A program made the translations under genes and the position numbers. A DNA stretch of 64,000 nt from Umbilicaria muhlenbergii (Eukaryota > Ascomycota > Lecanoromycetes > Umbilicariales > Umbilicariaceae): positions 1,456,364 to 1,520,363 of the forward strand of contig KK106984.1 of NCBI GenBank assembly GCA_000611775.1. The letters run 5' to 3'. Every line of letters starts with the position of its first letter. The stretch's first letter is position 1. The notes beneath the pieces were generated by a model that was given only the letters and a program-made list of their open reading frames with translations, did not search any database and was not told the origin of the DNA. Of this stretch, positions 1-10,690 are shown in pieces.

Positions 1-1324
1 AGTATGTTGATCTAACAGTCAGAGCATATTTGAGGTATTGTTGATTATAAAAGAACTTTAAAAGATCATACAACCTGCCTTGAAGAATTACAGCAATTTT
101 TACATCAGTGGAATGTTATTGTGAGTGAGGTGAAGGGGAAAATGGAAATTTTGTTGAAAAATTGTACAGATACTCAAGAGACTGAAGTTAATAATTCTGA
201 TGACTTGAGTAATATCAAGAATGAAAGCCTGTAGCTTGTGTAACCTGCAGCTTACAGAGTCCCCTGATGTTATGTTAACTTTTAAGCATATAAAGATATT
301 TAAAAGTCTGCAGTGATGACTGTTCAATCCTTCTTTCCTCACATATAGTGCGTCACTGAAAATGACTCCACCATGAACAGAGTTTGAGCACATTATCATT
401 GTATATTGCGCATCAAGAAAAGTAAGTCATGAAGCATGCACTGAAGTCCTTCACTTAAAAAGCACGGGGCAGACAACTATCACTCAGAGCTTGATCATGA
501 TGTGATGCAAGCTTGACAAGAGCAAAGAGATTTCTGAATTATAAAACAGCACAATCAGGTGAAACACTTCTGCAGTGAATAATTAACTCATGCAGCAAAG
601 CAAGTATGTGAAAGATTTTCAAGCTGTAATGAGTGTTGAAGCTGAAGAGCTCACAATACTTGAAAAAGTAAATACATCTTTGAGCCCTCTGAAGTGTTGT
701 TGCCATCAACTGACTTGTTAACAGAGGAAGAGTATGACAACCTTGAAGATTATCATTACTTCATTTCTCATTCACGCCGTTTCAAACTGAACCTTTCATG
801 ACAGGGGAAGAATTTCAGACAGACATTGTTATGAGATGTTTAAAATCATGAAGAGAGATAAGAGTTTGTGAAGAAGAAAGTTAAATAATTATTTAATCAT
901 AAAATCAGTGAAGTGAAGGTTATCTTATTTGAGTGAAGGTTTTTAAATAATAAAGGCTCACCTTCTTCATTTAATAACTTCAATGATGTAAGCAGAATAT
1001 TTATTTGTTTCTAAGAATAACTTACTACTGAGTGACAGTGACAGAGAGCATCATCATGAGGTAAAGTAGTCAAGGTCAGCAAGTGATTTATTAGCAGGAA
1101 ATTAAGTCTTCATTACATAACTTTACACTGCTGATGCTGTCACACTGTTGCCTTTTGTCAGCCTTTCCCTGCAGGCGCTTTGAACAGTGTCACACAGTTT
1201 AACATCATGCTTGAACTCTGATATGAAGCTGAACACTGAAAGTCTTGACCCTATGATACTTTACCTTAAATATGTAGTTTCAAATTACTGTAACTTTTTC
1301 ATAGTGTGACTGTGTATAAATTTA
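1..1324. other. decayed AT-rich DNA, nothing recognised
   Basis: No frame longer than about 100 codons is open and I recognise no protein family on either strand. Fragments on the + strand at about 60-240 and 700-800 read like acidic, once-coding sequence, but they carry stops and match nothing I know. The base composition is the same decayed type as the rest of the block. Confidence 0.5.
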
Positions 1325-1831
1325 CAGCAAATGTCTACATTGACTCTCATAAAGTTATTTCTTACTAGAATAACCCTCAAAACTTTAAAATTATCAGAAT
1401 GACCCTCATGACCCTCATGATTCTCATGATGTCATGACGTCATGACCCTCACTACCTCATCATTACTCTCATAGCTTTATTAATGTCATCTCTCTGTGTG
1501 ACTGTCTTCACTCTCTCTATAAGCAGCTGATTCTTCAAGTTTTCATCAGTGATAACATTCACAGGTGATCATCATATTATTTATCTTATGAAGAAGATCT
1601 GCAGCTGCAGAAACTTTCAAGAGCATCTTCTCTCTTATTAACATGTCTTAACAGTGTGTAAAGAGCATGATTTAAATTCAGAAGATTATGTCAGCCTGAT
1701 ATATAACATGAAATCATATTGAGTCACTTACACTGTGATTTGAGAACTTGTCTCTCTTGAAGAATTGCTCTCTTTATCTTCATGAGAGGCTGTGCAATGC
1801 TTGACTTCTTCTTAATAAAGACTTAATGTAG

Positions 1832-2264
1832 TTCATGAGGCAACACTGCACTATAGACAACACTGCATCCCCCTCCCCCCTCTCAACTATTGAAATTACC
1901 CATTTCTCCACCATAATTGCATGCATTCAACAGAGAAAGAAGTGCATATTCTGAAGATCATTAAGGTCTATAATAATGCTCTTACAAATTCAGAAAGCAG
2001 CTAGAGACACAGGCTAAAAAGTTAAAACAGCTGCAGGATAAAGAGGAGAAGCAGACTGTGAAAACTGCAGTTATCACAGCAAAAGCAGTCTTGAAGATGC
2101 TGAACTGCATAAATTCTACAGCTCTGTTATAAATTACAATGTAGAGCTTCAAAGTTTCTTATTTAGATCAAAATTTACAGCTCAATTGATGAAATTCTGA
2201 TTTTTTTCCCCTTGAGGGGGGGGGGGGGGTGTGATGTTGCCTATAGTGTGATGTTGCTTCATGA
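1832..2264. mobile_element. MITE nested in TIR element copy 1
   Basis: Terminal inverted repeats of about 45 bp: 1,832-1,880 begins TTCATGAGGCAACACTGCAC and ends in C-rich sequence, and 2,216-2,264 is its reverse complement with a run of 14 G. The related copy at 33,182-35,154 lacks the segment: sequence flanking about 1,826 and 2,392 is contiguous there near 34,640. It therefore inserted after the two host copies separated. It keeps CC and GG runs that are almost absent around it, suggesting a later arrival. No coding capacity is seen. Confidence 0.75.
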
Positions 2265-2702
2265 ATTATGTTACTGAATTCTCTGATCAAGTAATATCAG
2301 AATTAATGTTTACAATTTATAAACAATTAATTTAAGTAGGGTTTTGTTCAGAATGCTGATGTCAAGGTATTAATATTATTTAGCGTGTGTGCAAGCAGCA
2401 CAAGAACAAGAAGGTCACTCACTGCTCTTAATGTGAATTAATCACTTATAATCAACAGTGCTGTCAAAAGGCTTCTGCCTTAAGCTCTGTCTTCATGAGC
2501 TTCAGCAGCTCAAGCTCCTTCAGCAGTGAAAACAGTGAAGATGAAGATGACAGTGAGGATGAAAGCAGCAGCAGAGAAAAGATCAACAGAGAGAAAAGCA
2601 GCAGAAAGAAAGACAGCAGAGAGAAAGACAGTAATTCTTTCACATCAGAGCATCTTGCTTAAAAATCACTGATCATCCTCTTAAGTCCTGCTTCTAGAGT
2701 CA

Positions 2703-3158
2703 GTGCTTCAATGCCTCAAGATGATGTCTCAAGGCACTGTCTTAAAGCATTTAAGTCCTGACCCTAGAAGTAAGCTGAAGGTGAAGAAGCAGCAGGAGGC
2801 AGAGAGAGTGAAGAAGATAAAAAGAGTAAAGAAGATAAAGTCATTAAAACAGCAATTAAGAGCAACAACTGCAGAAGCAGAGAGAGCAGAGAAGACAAAA
2901 GTGAAAAAGATAAAAGTGAAGAAGATAAAAGTGAAGAAGATGAAGAAGATGAAGAAGGCAGAGGAGAAGCAAAAGAAGAGAAAAAATGTTAATCACTTAA
3001 CATCTTTTCACTTCTTCTCCTCCTCCTCTGAGAATGAGGATGAGATAAAGAGGAACAGACTGTTCACTCAGTTAACTTTGAAAAAAGACTCAAATGAGGC
3101 TCACCTTCTTCATATGATTGAGAAGATGAAAGGTCACCCTTTCATCTGTCAGAAATGA
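2703..3158 (+). CDS. Lys/Glu-rich ORF of TIR element, copy 1 (unknown function)
   Basis: Open frame of 151 codons starting MLQCLKMMSQGT. Residues about 20-100 are a highly charged Lys/Glu/Arg tract of near-repeats such as VKKIK, likely helical or coiled coil. A Ser/Glu linker (SSSSENEDE) follows, then a tail with RLFTQLTLK and EAHLLHMIEKMKGHP. The homologous frame is also open in the inverted copy at 33,874-34,314, with the same start, charged block and tail. A Ser/Asp/Glu-rich stretch lies upstream in both copies, so the original protein was probably longer. I do not recognise the family. Low-complexity composition could keep the frame open by chance, so selection is not proven. Confidence 0.45.
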   Translation: MLQCLKMMSQGTVLKHLSPDPRSKLKVKKQQEAERVKKIKRVKKIKSLKQQLRATTAEAERAEKTKVKKIKVKKIKVKKMKKMKKAEEKQKKRKNVNHLTSFHFFSSSSENEDEIKRNRLFTQLTLKKDSNEAHLLHMIEKMKGHPFICQK

Positions 3159-3849
3159 CTCACAGCATTAATCAATCATCAGATGAAAAAGACAGTTGAT
3201 TTTTAAACAGCTGCTGTTGACATGACCTGCTGATGAAGAACTCATGCTGACATTGAAAGAAAACTTCTTTCAACAGAACAATATCATCAGGTCATGAGAT
3301 GAACTCATGATTCAACTGAATCACCTCTGTCAGCAAAGTGAGATTCATTTAAGAACATCTTCATTTACAGCATCTTTTGTTATTCCTGCTCTTCTTCACT
3401 TTCATCTTCTTCACATTCTTCACCTCCTTCACCTCTGCCTGCGCTTTCACAGTTAAGCAGCATCACAATTTAATCTGATCATCTGACAAGGCCCTCAGTG
3501 AGGGCGGTGACAGCAGCAGTGACAGCAGCAGAGGCAGAGAAGATAAAGAAGACAGAGTTAATGAAGCAGTAATTAAAAGCAGCAGCTGCAGAGGCAGAGA
3601 GGATGAAGAATGCAGAATTAATGAAACAGCAGTTAAAGATTGAATCTACATCATTGTTAGTAAAAAGTTCATGTAGGAAGCAGGCACGTTGAGGGAGTGA
3701 AACAATGAGTAAATTACACTTGAAACATAAAAAGAAATGAGGGTCATATGAGAGTCATGAGGGTCAGAAGATCATTCTGATAATTTTAAAATTTTAAGAA
3801 TTATTCTAATAAGAAATAACTTTATGAGAGTCAACATAAACATTTGCTG

Positions 3850-5266
3850 ATTAATTTAATATAAAGACACTTGAGTATGTCCTTGAACATGATGAGAGTG
3901 AGTGATGAAGTTGTCATTTTCACATTTGTGAAGAAACAAGTTGAGAAAATCATCCTGAGGTTCATTTAATTCATCATCTGTAAATCTTCAGTGCATTAAT
4001 TCTTCAACACTGTCATCTTCTTCTTCATGATAAAGTAACTGAACCTCATCATTTCACTGTTTTAGTAAAGTTGTGCTGAGGTATTTTATAAAGAACTTCA
4101 TTTCTTTTAAGCTTATCCTCATCTTCTGAAAAAGCTTTAAAATTACCTCAAGTGAGCTGCATGCTTCATTAAGTCCTGCATGTAAACTGCAATATCATTT
4201 AATCATGCCTGCCTTCATATGATAGGGCGGGGCCTATGTAACACACTGACTCATTAATGTCACAATGTGTTTCAGTGTCTTGTGTAGCACATGGTATTTT
4301 GATAGAATTCAAGCTGAAATCTCTTTTTACATCATGAGTGAACTTTCTACTGCAATGATTAGTGAGATCATGTGACTGCACATGACTGCACATGACTACT
4401 TAATAAGCATAAAATACGCCTCATGTATGTTTTGCCTCAGTCATTCAGACCCCTCTGCCTCAGCTAGAACTAGCTGAACCTTAATGTCCTTTGAGATTAA
4501 CTACAAACACTGACTGTGTGCATTTTCCAGGGAGGGTCTGAGGGCGTAATTTTAAAAACAGGTCAGAAAATGCTTCATTTAATTATACACACACTCATTA
4601 TGACTGTATGTAGAAAACGCTTCATGTCAAAATCTCAAGTCATGAAGACACAACAGTCACTTAAAATCAATCACAATTTTGTTATTCAATGTTACAACTG
4701 TAATAAATTATATAATGACTGCTTTATTTAATGCTGTAGTCAGTATTTCAAAAAAGTGTCTTGTTATTAAACAGTTTCTTAAGTTTTCACAGAGTGTACT
4801 TTTCAGTTCAAAACAGTGACCTTATACCTTAAAAACTAGATGGTCACACTCTCTCAAAATTGCTTCATCATTTAAACTCATTGATAGCAGCCTCTGAACT
4901 GAGTTATATAAAAATCCCTAGCACTGAATCTTCTGTGTGATGAAAATGTAAAGATTTTGCATAACTTCTGCATAGTTTTGTGCATAACATGCACAAAACT
5001 TGTGACACGCAGAAAACAGCAGAGAAAACAGCAGCAAAAACAGCAAAAAAGACAGCAGAAAAGGCAGCAGAGCAGTGACAAGAAATAAGTGTAAAAAGAT
5101 AAGTTCTCAACATGTGAGAAGTTTATTTATGTTTTTAATTATTAAATAGAAAACAAGTATTTCTCAGATGTACACAGCAGAAATATCTGAGCATTGCATT
5201 AAACTTAAATTACATGTCTGGAAGTGATTTCAACCTGTAATTATTAATAACATGCTCAGACCCTAT
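3850..5266. other. unrecognised decayed sequence
   Basis: Short open frames at 4,199-4,393 (-) and 4,516-4,731 (+) have no recognisable domain. At 5,000-5,070 an AG-rich low-complexity patch (repeated ACAGCAGAAAA) gives spurious Cys/Phe-rich frames on the minus strand. Minus-strand sequence at 3,890-4,150 reads like a once-coding acidic segment but is not identifiable. Confidence 0.4.
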
Positions 5267-5350
5267 GAAGAAAAGCTATCTGATCAGGTTAACTTCATGA
5301 TTTTGTCATGATGATGCATGTTAACAACTCTTTTCAGAATGAGTCTGAGT
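5267..5350 (+). repeat. direct repeat copy A (partner at 8,966)
   Basis: About 85 bp containing ATCTGATCAGGTTAACTTCA and a TGATTTTGTCATGATGATGC block match 8,966-9,050 with only a few differences. The copies are 3.7 kb apart and flank the minisatellite and the TPR-like relic. Confidence 0.65.
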
Positions 5351-5612
5351 TAACTGAGGTAATGTATGTTTGAAGAACATTCACTGCTCACTTACACCTG
5401 TCAATGATGATGGTAGATGATGATTTCATAACAGTTCAGAAAAGTTTATTTAATCATTTATGTCAGCACTGTGAACACTGCCCTGACTTCAGTGAGCAAG
5501 TGCAAGACTTATCAGATGAGCATGTGATTATCATTTTCAGAAGATATTCATTTAGTAAATCTTATTCTAAGAAATGAAAGCTTCTGCATGAATCAAAGCC
5601 TCAAAAATCACT

Positions 5613-5822
5613 GCAGGCTGAATCACAGCAGGCTGAATCACAGCAGGCTGAATCACAGCAGGCTGAATCACAGCAGGTTGAATCACAGCAGACTGAATCA
5701 CAGCAGGCTGAATCACAGCAGACTGAATCACAGCAGATTGAATCACAGCAGACTGAATCACAACAGACTGAATCACAGCAGCTTGAATCACAGCAGACTG
5801 AATCACAGCAGGCTGAATCACA
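5613..5822. repeat. 15-bp minisatellite
   Basis: About 14 tandem copies of a 15-bp unit, consensus AATCACAGCAGGCTG, with variants CAGACTG, CAGATTG and CAGCTTG. Because 15 is a multiple of three and no stop occurs in two frames, it is open on both strands: RLNHS repeats on + and PAVIQ repeats on -. Neither is likely a real protein. It lies upstream of the decayed coding-like stretch that begins at about 5,900. Confidence 0.95.
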
Positions 5823-5899
5823 GCTCTCATCTCACTCATCAGACACATCTCAACATAAAGAGCTTAAAAGAGCAGGTATAAAAGAATCAGAGAAGAGAA

Positions 5900-7540
5900 T
5901 ATAATCAAAACAGTGAAAAGATGAGGCTGTAGACTCATTTCTATGAAATGCTCTCAAGGTCACTGAGTGATGTATAAGACAGGATCAGCTGAAATTGCAT
6001 ATTATAAAGCAGTATGAAGAGGTCATCTGAGCTTTTACTGATCACATCAATGTCAGAGTCATGAGAGAATCATATTAAGCAGATGAACACATCATCAAGA
6101 GAGAATCATATCAAAGAGATGAATATTCAGACAATGAACTTGTCACTTTAATAACTAAATTCACCTTGCTCACAAGAGATTTCATAAGAAACACTAAACT
6201 TCAGAAATCATTTATCACATTTTAATCTTTAATCTTGCTGTCATACTGTGAAGTTCTTAGGAAAAGGGGCGTTTCTTACAAGATTGTTGATCAGATAATT
6301 AAACATATCACTTTCTGAGACTGTGATTGAAAAAGACTACTAGACGGCGCCTCATGAATAAATAGCATCATTGCTGATTTAGTCAGTCATGATTGAATAA
6401 TCTTTCACGTCATAGAATTATTCTTCATTGATGTGTTCTTCAAGCTTTACTCACTTGTTAAGTTGAACTCACATCATTTTCAGATGCACTGTCTCTTACT
6501 TACCTTGTCAGTATTCACAATGAGGAAAACTCACAATCAATTCTTAAACATCTCAAAGCAGATGAGTTTGTGAAACATAATTACAATGATTATTTAAGAC
6601 CTGAGTACATCATTCTCAGCCTTATTTCATCTCTGCTTGATGCATACAACACAACAACTTAAAAAATCTCATATGAATTCTGATCTGATAACAAAGGCAG
6701 TGCTGATGAGAAAGCATTAAAATTGATGAAATATTCATCACCCTTGATTACAACTCAGATTGCGTGCCAAAGTCAGTCAAGAGCATATACAAAGTTCATG
6801 CTGTTTTTAAGAGCACCTCAGTTGATCTTGATTTTAATGTTGTAAAATTAAAGTCTTTTTAAAGTAATGATCTGTCTCTCACACATCATAATTAAAAGCA
6901 GGATTAATTTTTAAATCTAGCATTAAAATCATGTTTCTCAGTTCAGGAGAGCTTTCATAACATGATTAAAAATTCTGTGATGAAGTTTTCAAATGATCAC
7001 AGATACTTCTGTAATGATTAAACTTTTCTTTTAAATGAAAAAGTCCTCACCTGTGCATTGAGTCTGATTATAATCTTTAAAAAGAATATCAACCTCTTCA
7101 CTCTTCCTCTCTCAGCTTTCTTATATTCTTTGAGTTGTTCTGAAATTCAAGAGGACATATTATTTCATGAACTTTTATCACAGAAACAATGAAATCATCA
7201 TGACAATGAGTGTGAAGTTTCCCTGCTTGACACTGACTTTGATGAGGAGGTCATTCATCTTTTCTTAAGTCAAGTCAAGCTGAAGCAAGTCATCAAGTCT
7301 TGCATCAAGCTTGATGTGATTGTTCAGGGTGTATTGATGAATGATTCATCAGCATACTCACTTAATGATGAGTCACAGCATCAAATATCTCAATTCATGA
7401 ATCATAAGAAGCTGAGCCTGTTTAAATTAATATTCACAGCTCACATCTGTCCTCAGGATCAGATCTTAAAATCTTTATAAACTTGATTTCATGATTTCAT
7501 AGCTTCTTTGTTACATTATTAACAATAATCTCAGATTTCA
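5900..7540 (+). pseudogene. decayed coding-like stretch, unrecognised
   Basis: Plus-strand frames show long stop-poor pieces, for example at about 6,490-6,660 and 7,150-7,430 (TDFDEEVIHLFLSQVKLKQV is readable). They look like remains of a large protein upstream of the TPR-like segment and could be its N-terminal part. I see no P-loop or other diagnostic motif and cannot name a family. Confidence 0.3.
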
Positions 7541-8860
7541 GGATCTTGAGAAACTCTTGTTGCCTCATCTTCAACATACTTGACAATATGTTCAAGGAGA
7601 GTCTTGTCTCAGTCTGTCAGCTCATGCCTGTGATAGCTTGATAAAAGCATCTTTAACAGTGTGAAGGTTTGTTGCAACATCTCACATGAATGATGTAATT
7701 TCCACCTTGATCAAGATTTGAGATAATGAATTACCAGATCACCTGCAGATGATGATTACATATCAGCAAAGTACTTCATTATAATTACAGGATGATCATG
7801 ATCAATCTGATGTTATGATACAAGATATCCTCAAGGGAATTATCATTGATGTGATAAATATCAGATCACATTGTTCACATGAACATCTGCTCCTTTCTCA
7901 GACAGAAAATGCAATATTGTGCACAGAGTTCAACAAAGTGTCATCATATTTAGCAACTTGAGAGGTGAAGAATTTGAAACCTTTCAGGTTGAAGCTTCAA
8001 GTGATTCAGATGAAGAATACTGTACTCAGCAGGATATCATGATATCAAGGTGACTTTAATCATGCATGCCTCTGTCTTGAGACATGTTTCAAGATGATTC
8101 CTCATGATGCAAGTCATTATCATGTCATGCATCATCTGACTGACATCTACTGTGAACTAAGAATGTCAAATGAAGCTGAAGATTTAATGCTTAATGAAGT
8201 CAAGCAGTTAAGAGTCTGAGGTAAGCAACATTTAAAATCATTCTGATGTCTGACTCTCCTGTTGGCGGAGGCTTATATTGAGCAAAGAAAGTTAAGTGCA
8301 GCTAGAACTGTACTTCAAGAACTTCTCAACATATTAAATGAGATAGCTGATCATGATGTAACTGATCAAGTAGGTCATGTCTGTTTGATGATCAGCTTAA
8401 CATGCATAAGTTGATATGAATCTCAATGAGATGAAGCCTGTTAAAGTTTAAAGAGCGCACTTGATCTCATTGAAAGATACAAAACCTTTTCAGAAAAGAG
8501 CTTTTATATAAAAGTCATCAACATTTTCCTTTTCATTGTTCTTTCTGAGCTTCATCAGTGTTCAGGGGCTGAGAAGACTTTTATGTTAACAAATGATATC
8601 CTCTGTGAGCAGGTGCCTCAGCATTTCATGTTAAAAATAAGTTCATATTTTTTAAATTGTCTGAAGTCTGTCTCTCAGTGACCTTTAATCAGTTGAATTT
8701 ATAACTTTTGTCTTCAAATGATGTTGCAAGCTTATTTAAATATTATAGTGTCAACACATGCTTCTGAAGCGTCAATCAAACATCATGACTTATTGCAGCT
8801 CACCATTAATAAATTCTCATCAATCAATGTAGATTTATTAATGTTCAGTCATTCAAAAAA
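7540..8860 (+). pseudogene. TPR-repeat protein relic
   Basis: Plus-strand translation across several frames gives helical repeats resembling tetratricopeptide repeats: EAYIEQRKLSAARTVLQELL at about 8,268-8,327, then DEA..SLKSALDLIERY and a SELHQCSGAEK stretch. The clearest upstream piece reads HYHVMHHLTDIYCELRMSNE (about 8,117-8,176), again TPR-like. Such arrays are common at the C-terminus of fungal STAND/NLR-type proteins, but no NB-ARC or NACHT motif is visible here, so only the TPR call is supported. Many TGA stops interrupt it. It sits directly upstream of the folylpolyglutamate synthase relic on the same strand. Confidence 0.45.
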
Positions 8861-8965
8861 CAGTTCCTAGGACACCCTCAGATTTTGTTATAAATTCAAT
8901 GATGAGGTTCATCATCAAATGAAAGAGGCAAGAGCGCTTGAGGAATCTGAGGTTGAAGATGAAGA

Positions 8966-9050
8966 AAAGCAATCTGATCAGGTTTAACTTCATGATTTTG
9001 TCATGATGATGCATGCTAATGAGCTTTTCAGAATTAAGTCTGAGGCAACA
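8966..9050 (+). repeat. direct repeat copy B (partner at 5,267)
   Basis: About 85 bp matching 5,267-5,350, lying between the TPR-like relic and the folylpolyglutamate synthase relic. Either a small dispersed repeat or the scar of a local duplication. Confidence 0.65.
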
Positions 9051-9109
9051 GGCACATCCTCCTCAACTCATAATTATCAATGAAATGAAGAGAAGTTATG
9101 AGGTCAGAA

Positions 9110-10690
9110 AGATTATAAAGTAACTTTCCTTAATATGCTGATTCAATACAGGAAGCCATATGATGCCTTAACAGCAGAAAAACAATCATGAAGCTTAACT
9201 TGAATGATATGCACAGCTCAGATGACATGATGAAATGACTGAAAATTCTTGATCACTCAGTACAGTTTTGCAGTCTTCAGTGATAATCATGTCATTAATC
9301 AGAATGATAAATTGAAGATTTAAATGATCTGAATGTCATACATGTAGCAGGAACAAAGGGAAAGAGCAGTATTTATGCATTCACTGCATCTTTTCTTCAA
9401 ATGCACAGGAACATCACTGCTTACCTTTAAAAATTTGAGCTGTACACATCACCACATATGATAAACATACATGAGAGGATTTGCATCAATGATGAGCTAA
9501 TATCAAGAGAGCTTTTCACAACATGTCTTTTTGAAATCTGAGATAAGCTGTCAGATCAGGTCACACTCAGTTTAAATATTTCTTGATATCTTCAGCTCCT
9601 AGCTCTTCTCTTCTTTCATGTGTTTATTGAGGAAAAGGTGAACATGATGATTTATGAAACTCACACTGACAGAGAATTTAATGCAACAAATATTATCACA
9701 ACATCAATTGTTACAGCTGTTACATTAATTGTAATGAATCATGTTAAGCTCCTTCATTCAACAATCAAAGAAATTGCCTGACACAAGGCAGGAATCTTCA
9801 AATCAGGAAGTTTAATCTTTTCAACTCTTCAGAAACAGATGATCACTGCAGTTCTTCAACAGTGAGCAGCAGAGAAAGAAGTTATGCTGAAATTTGTTGA
9901 TGTTGACTCTACACTTTCAACAAATGTGACAGCTTTAAAGCTCATAATTTAAAGAGTAAATTGCTCTTTAACTCTTGCAGTGATTTATGCATAACTCTCT
10001 GTGAAGGCACCTGAAGTGCACAGTCACATGAGAGAGATTTTTACTTATGACCTGAAGCAGTTCTCCTGGTCAGGATGTTATCAGCAAATCAATGATCAGA
10101 ATTGTCAATGATTTCTGAATGAAGCACATAATGAAATAAGTGTGCAACATACTGTGCAGTGGTTTGCTGAGACTGCCTCAGAGAATCAAAAGTAGGTTAT
10201 AATGTTTAAATCATTACATGAAATCATATGTTAATAATCTTAGGAACATTGTACCTCTCACATGCATTCTTATATTTAATCATTTCTCAGAATGAGATGA
10301 TGCAGCTCTCCTGCATTGTATCTTAAAATCCCTACAAGATAACAAACTTCAAATGCAATATGTCATTTTGAGCACATATACTGAAAGATGAGATGACAGA
10401 ATCAGGATTGATATTTGCTCCTGTAGTAATATAAGGAAGAAACAAAGTTAACTCATTCTGCAGATAAAAACTTGCAAAACTGCTTCTCATCAGAGGTTCA
10501 AGAGCATTATACTGAGGTTTAAAAGAACTTTGATCCTAAGATCATAGTATCATGTGAATGAACAATCAAGAAAGCTTTAAATCAGGTTAAAGAAATCAAT
10601 AATCAAAACAACAGCATGTAAACTTTGATAACAGAAAGTCTGCACTTGATCAGTGATGCACTTTATCTCTTAAAGTCTGCATAAACTTGA
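9110..10690 (+). pseudogene. folylpolyglutamate synthase pseudogene (near full length)
   Basis: Folylpolyglutamate synthase adds glutamates to folates, retaining them in cytosol and mitochondria. Family landmarks appear in order: the ATP-binding loop LNVIHVAGTKGKSS at about 9,330-9,370 (family GTKGKGS), YTSPHMINIHERICIND (family YTSPHL..RERIRIN), a YETH....EFNATNII segment (family YE.H.GGE.DATN), DHVKLL-type remains near 9,745, HKAGIFKSG at about 9,782, the LNEAHNEIS/QW region near 10,115 (family DGAHN), a SERDGAALLHC-like segment near 10,290, and the C-terminal SLHLISDALYLL at about 10,640-10,676 (family GSLHL.G..L.LL). Numerous TGA and some TAA stops and typical Gly-to-Ser/Glu, Arg-to-His and Pro-to-Ser/Leu changes show it is dead. 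Introns may exist but cannot be placed. It is probably a decayed duplicate of a working gene elsewhere. Confidence 0.9.

Larger units (their letters stand above)
1325..3849 (+). mobile_element. TIR DNA element, copy 1 (family unassigned)
   Basis: The ends are inverted repeats of about 110 bp. The left end starts CAGCAAATG at 1,325 and the reverse complement of the right end starts CAGCAAATG at 3,849; both continue with a conserved CATAAAGTTATTTCTTA block and a run of short CCCTCATGA-type repeats. A second copy in opposite orientation lies at 33,182-35,154 and aligns along nearly its whole length, which fixes the limits. The interior has a Ser/Glu-rich stretch (about 2,500-2,650) and a Lys/Glu-rich open frame (2,703-3,158). 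No DDE transposase motif is recognisable, so it may be non-autonomous or too decayed to classify. Flanks ATTTA and ATTAA agree at only 4 of 5 bases. A smaller element is nested at 1,832-2,264. Confidence 0.8.

Noticed and set aside
4878-5113. Cys/Phe-rich minus-strand small proteins
   Set aside because: They come from an A/G-rich low-complexity patch (ACAGCAGAAAA) and overlap each other in two frames.
5613-5822. CRISPR-like array
   Set aside because: The units are directly adjacent without spacers and the genome is eukaryotic; it is a minisatellite.
5567-5881. Two overlapping repeat proteins (RLNHS and PAVIQ) at the minisatellite
   Set aside because: Both follow trivially from a 15-bp repeat without stops; nothing supports coding.
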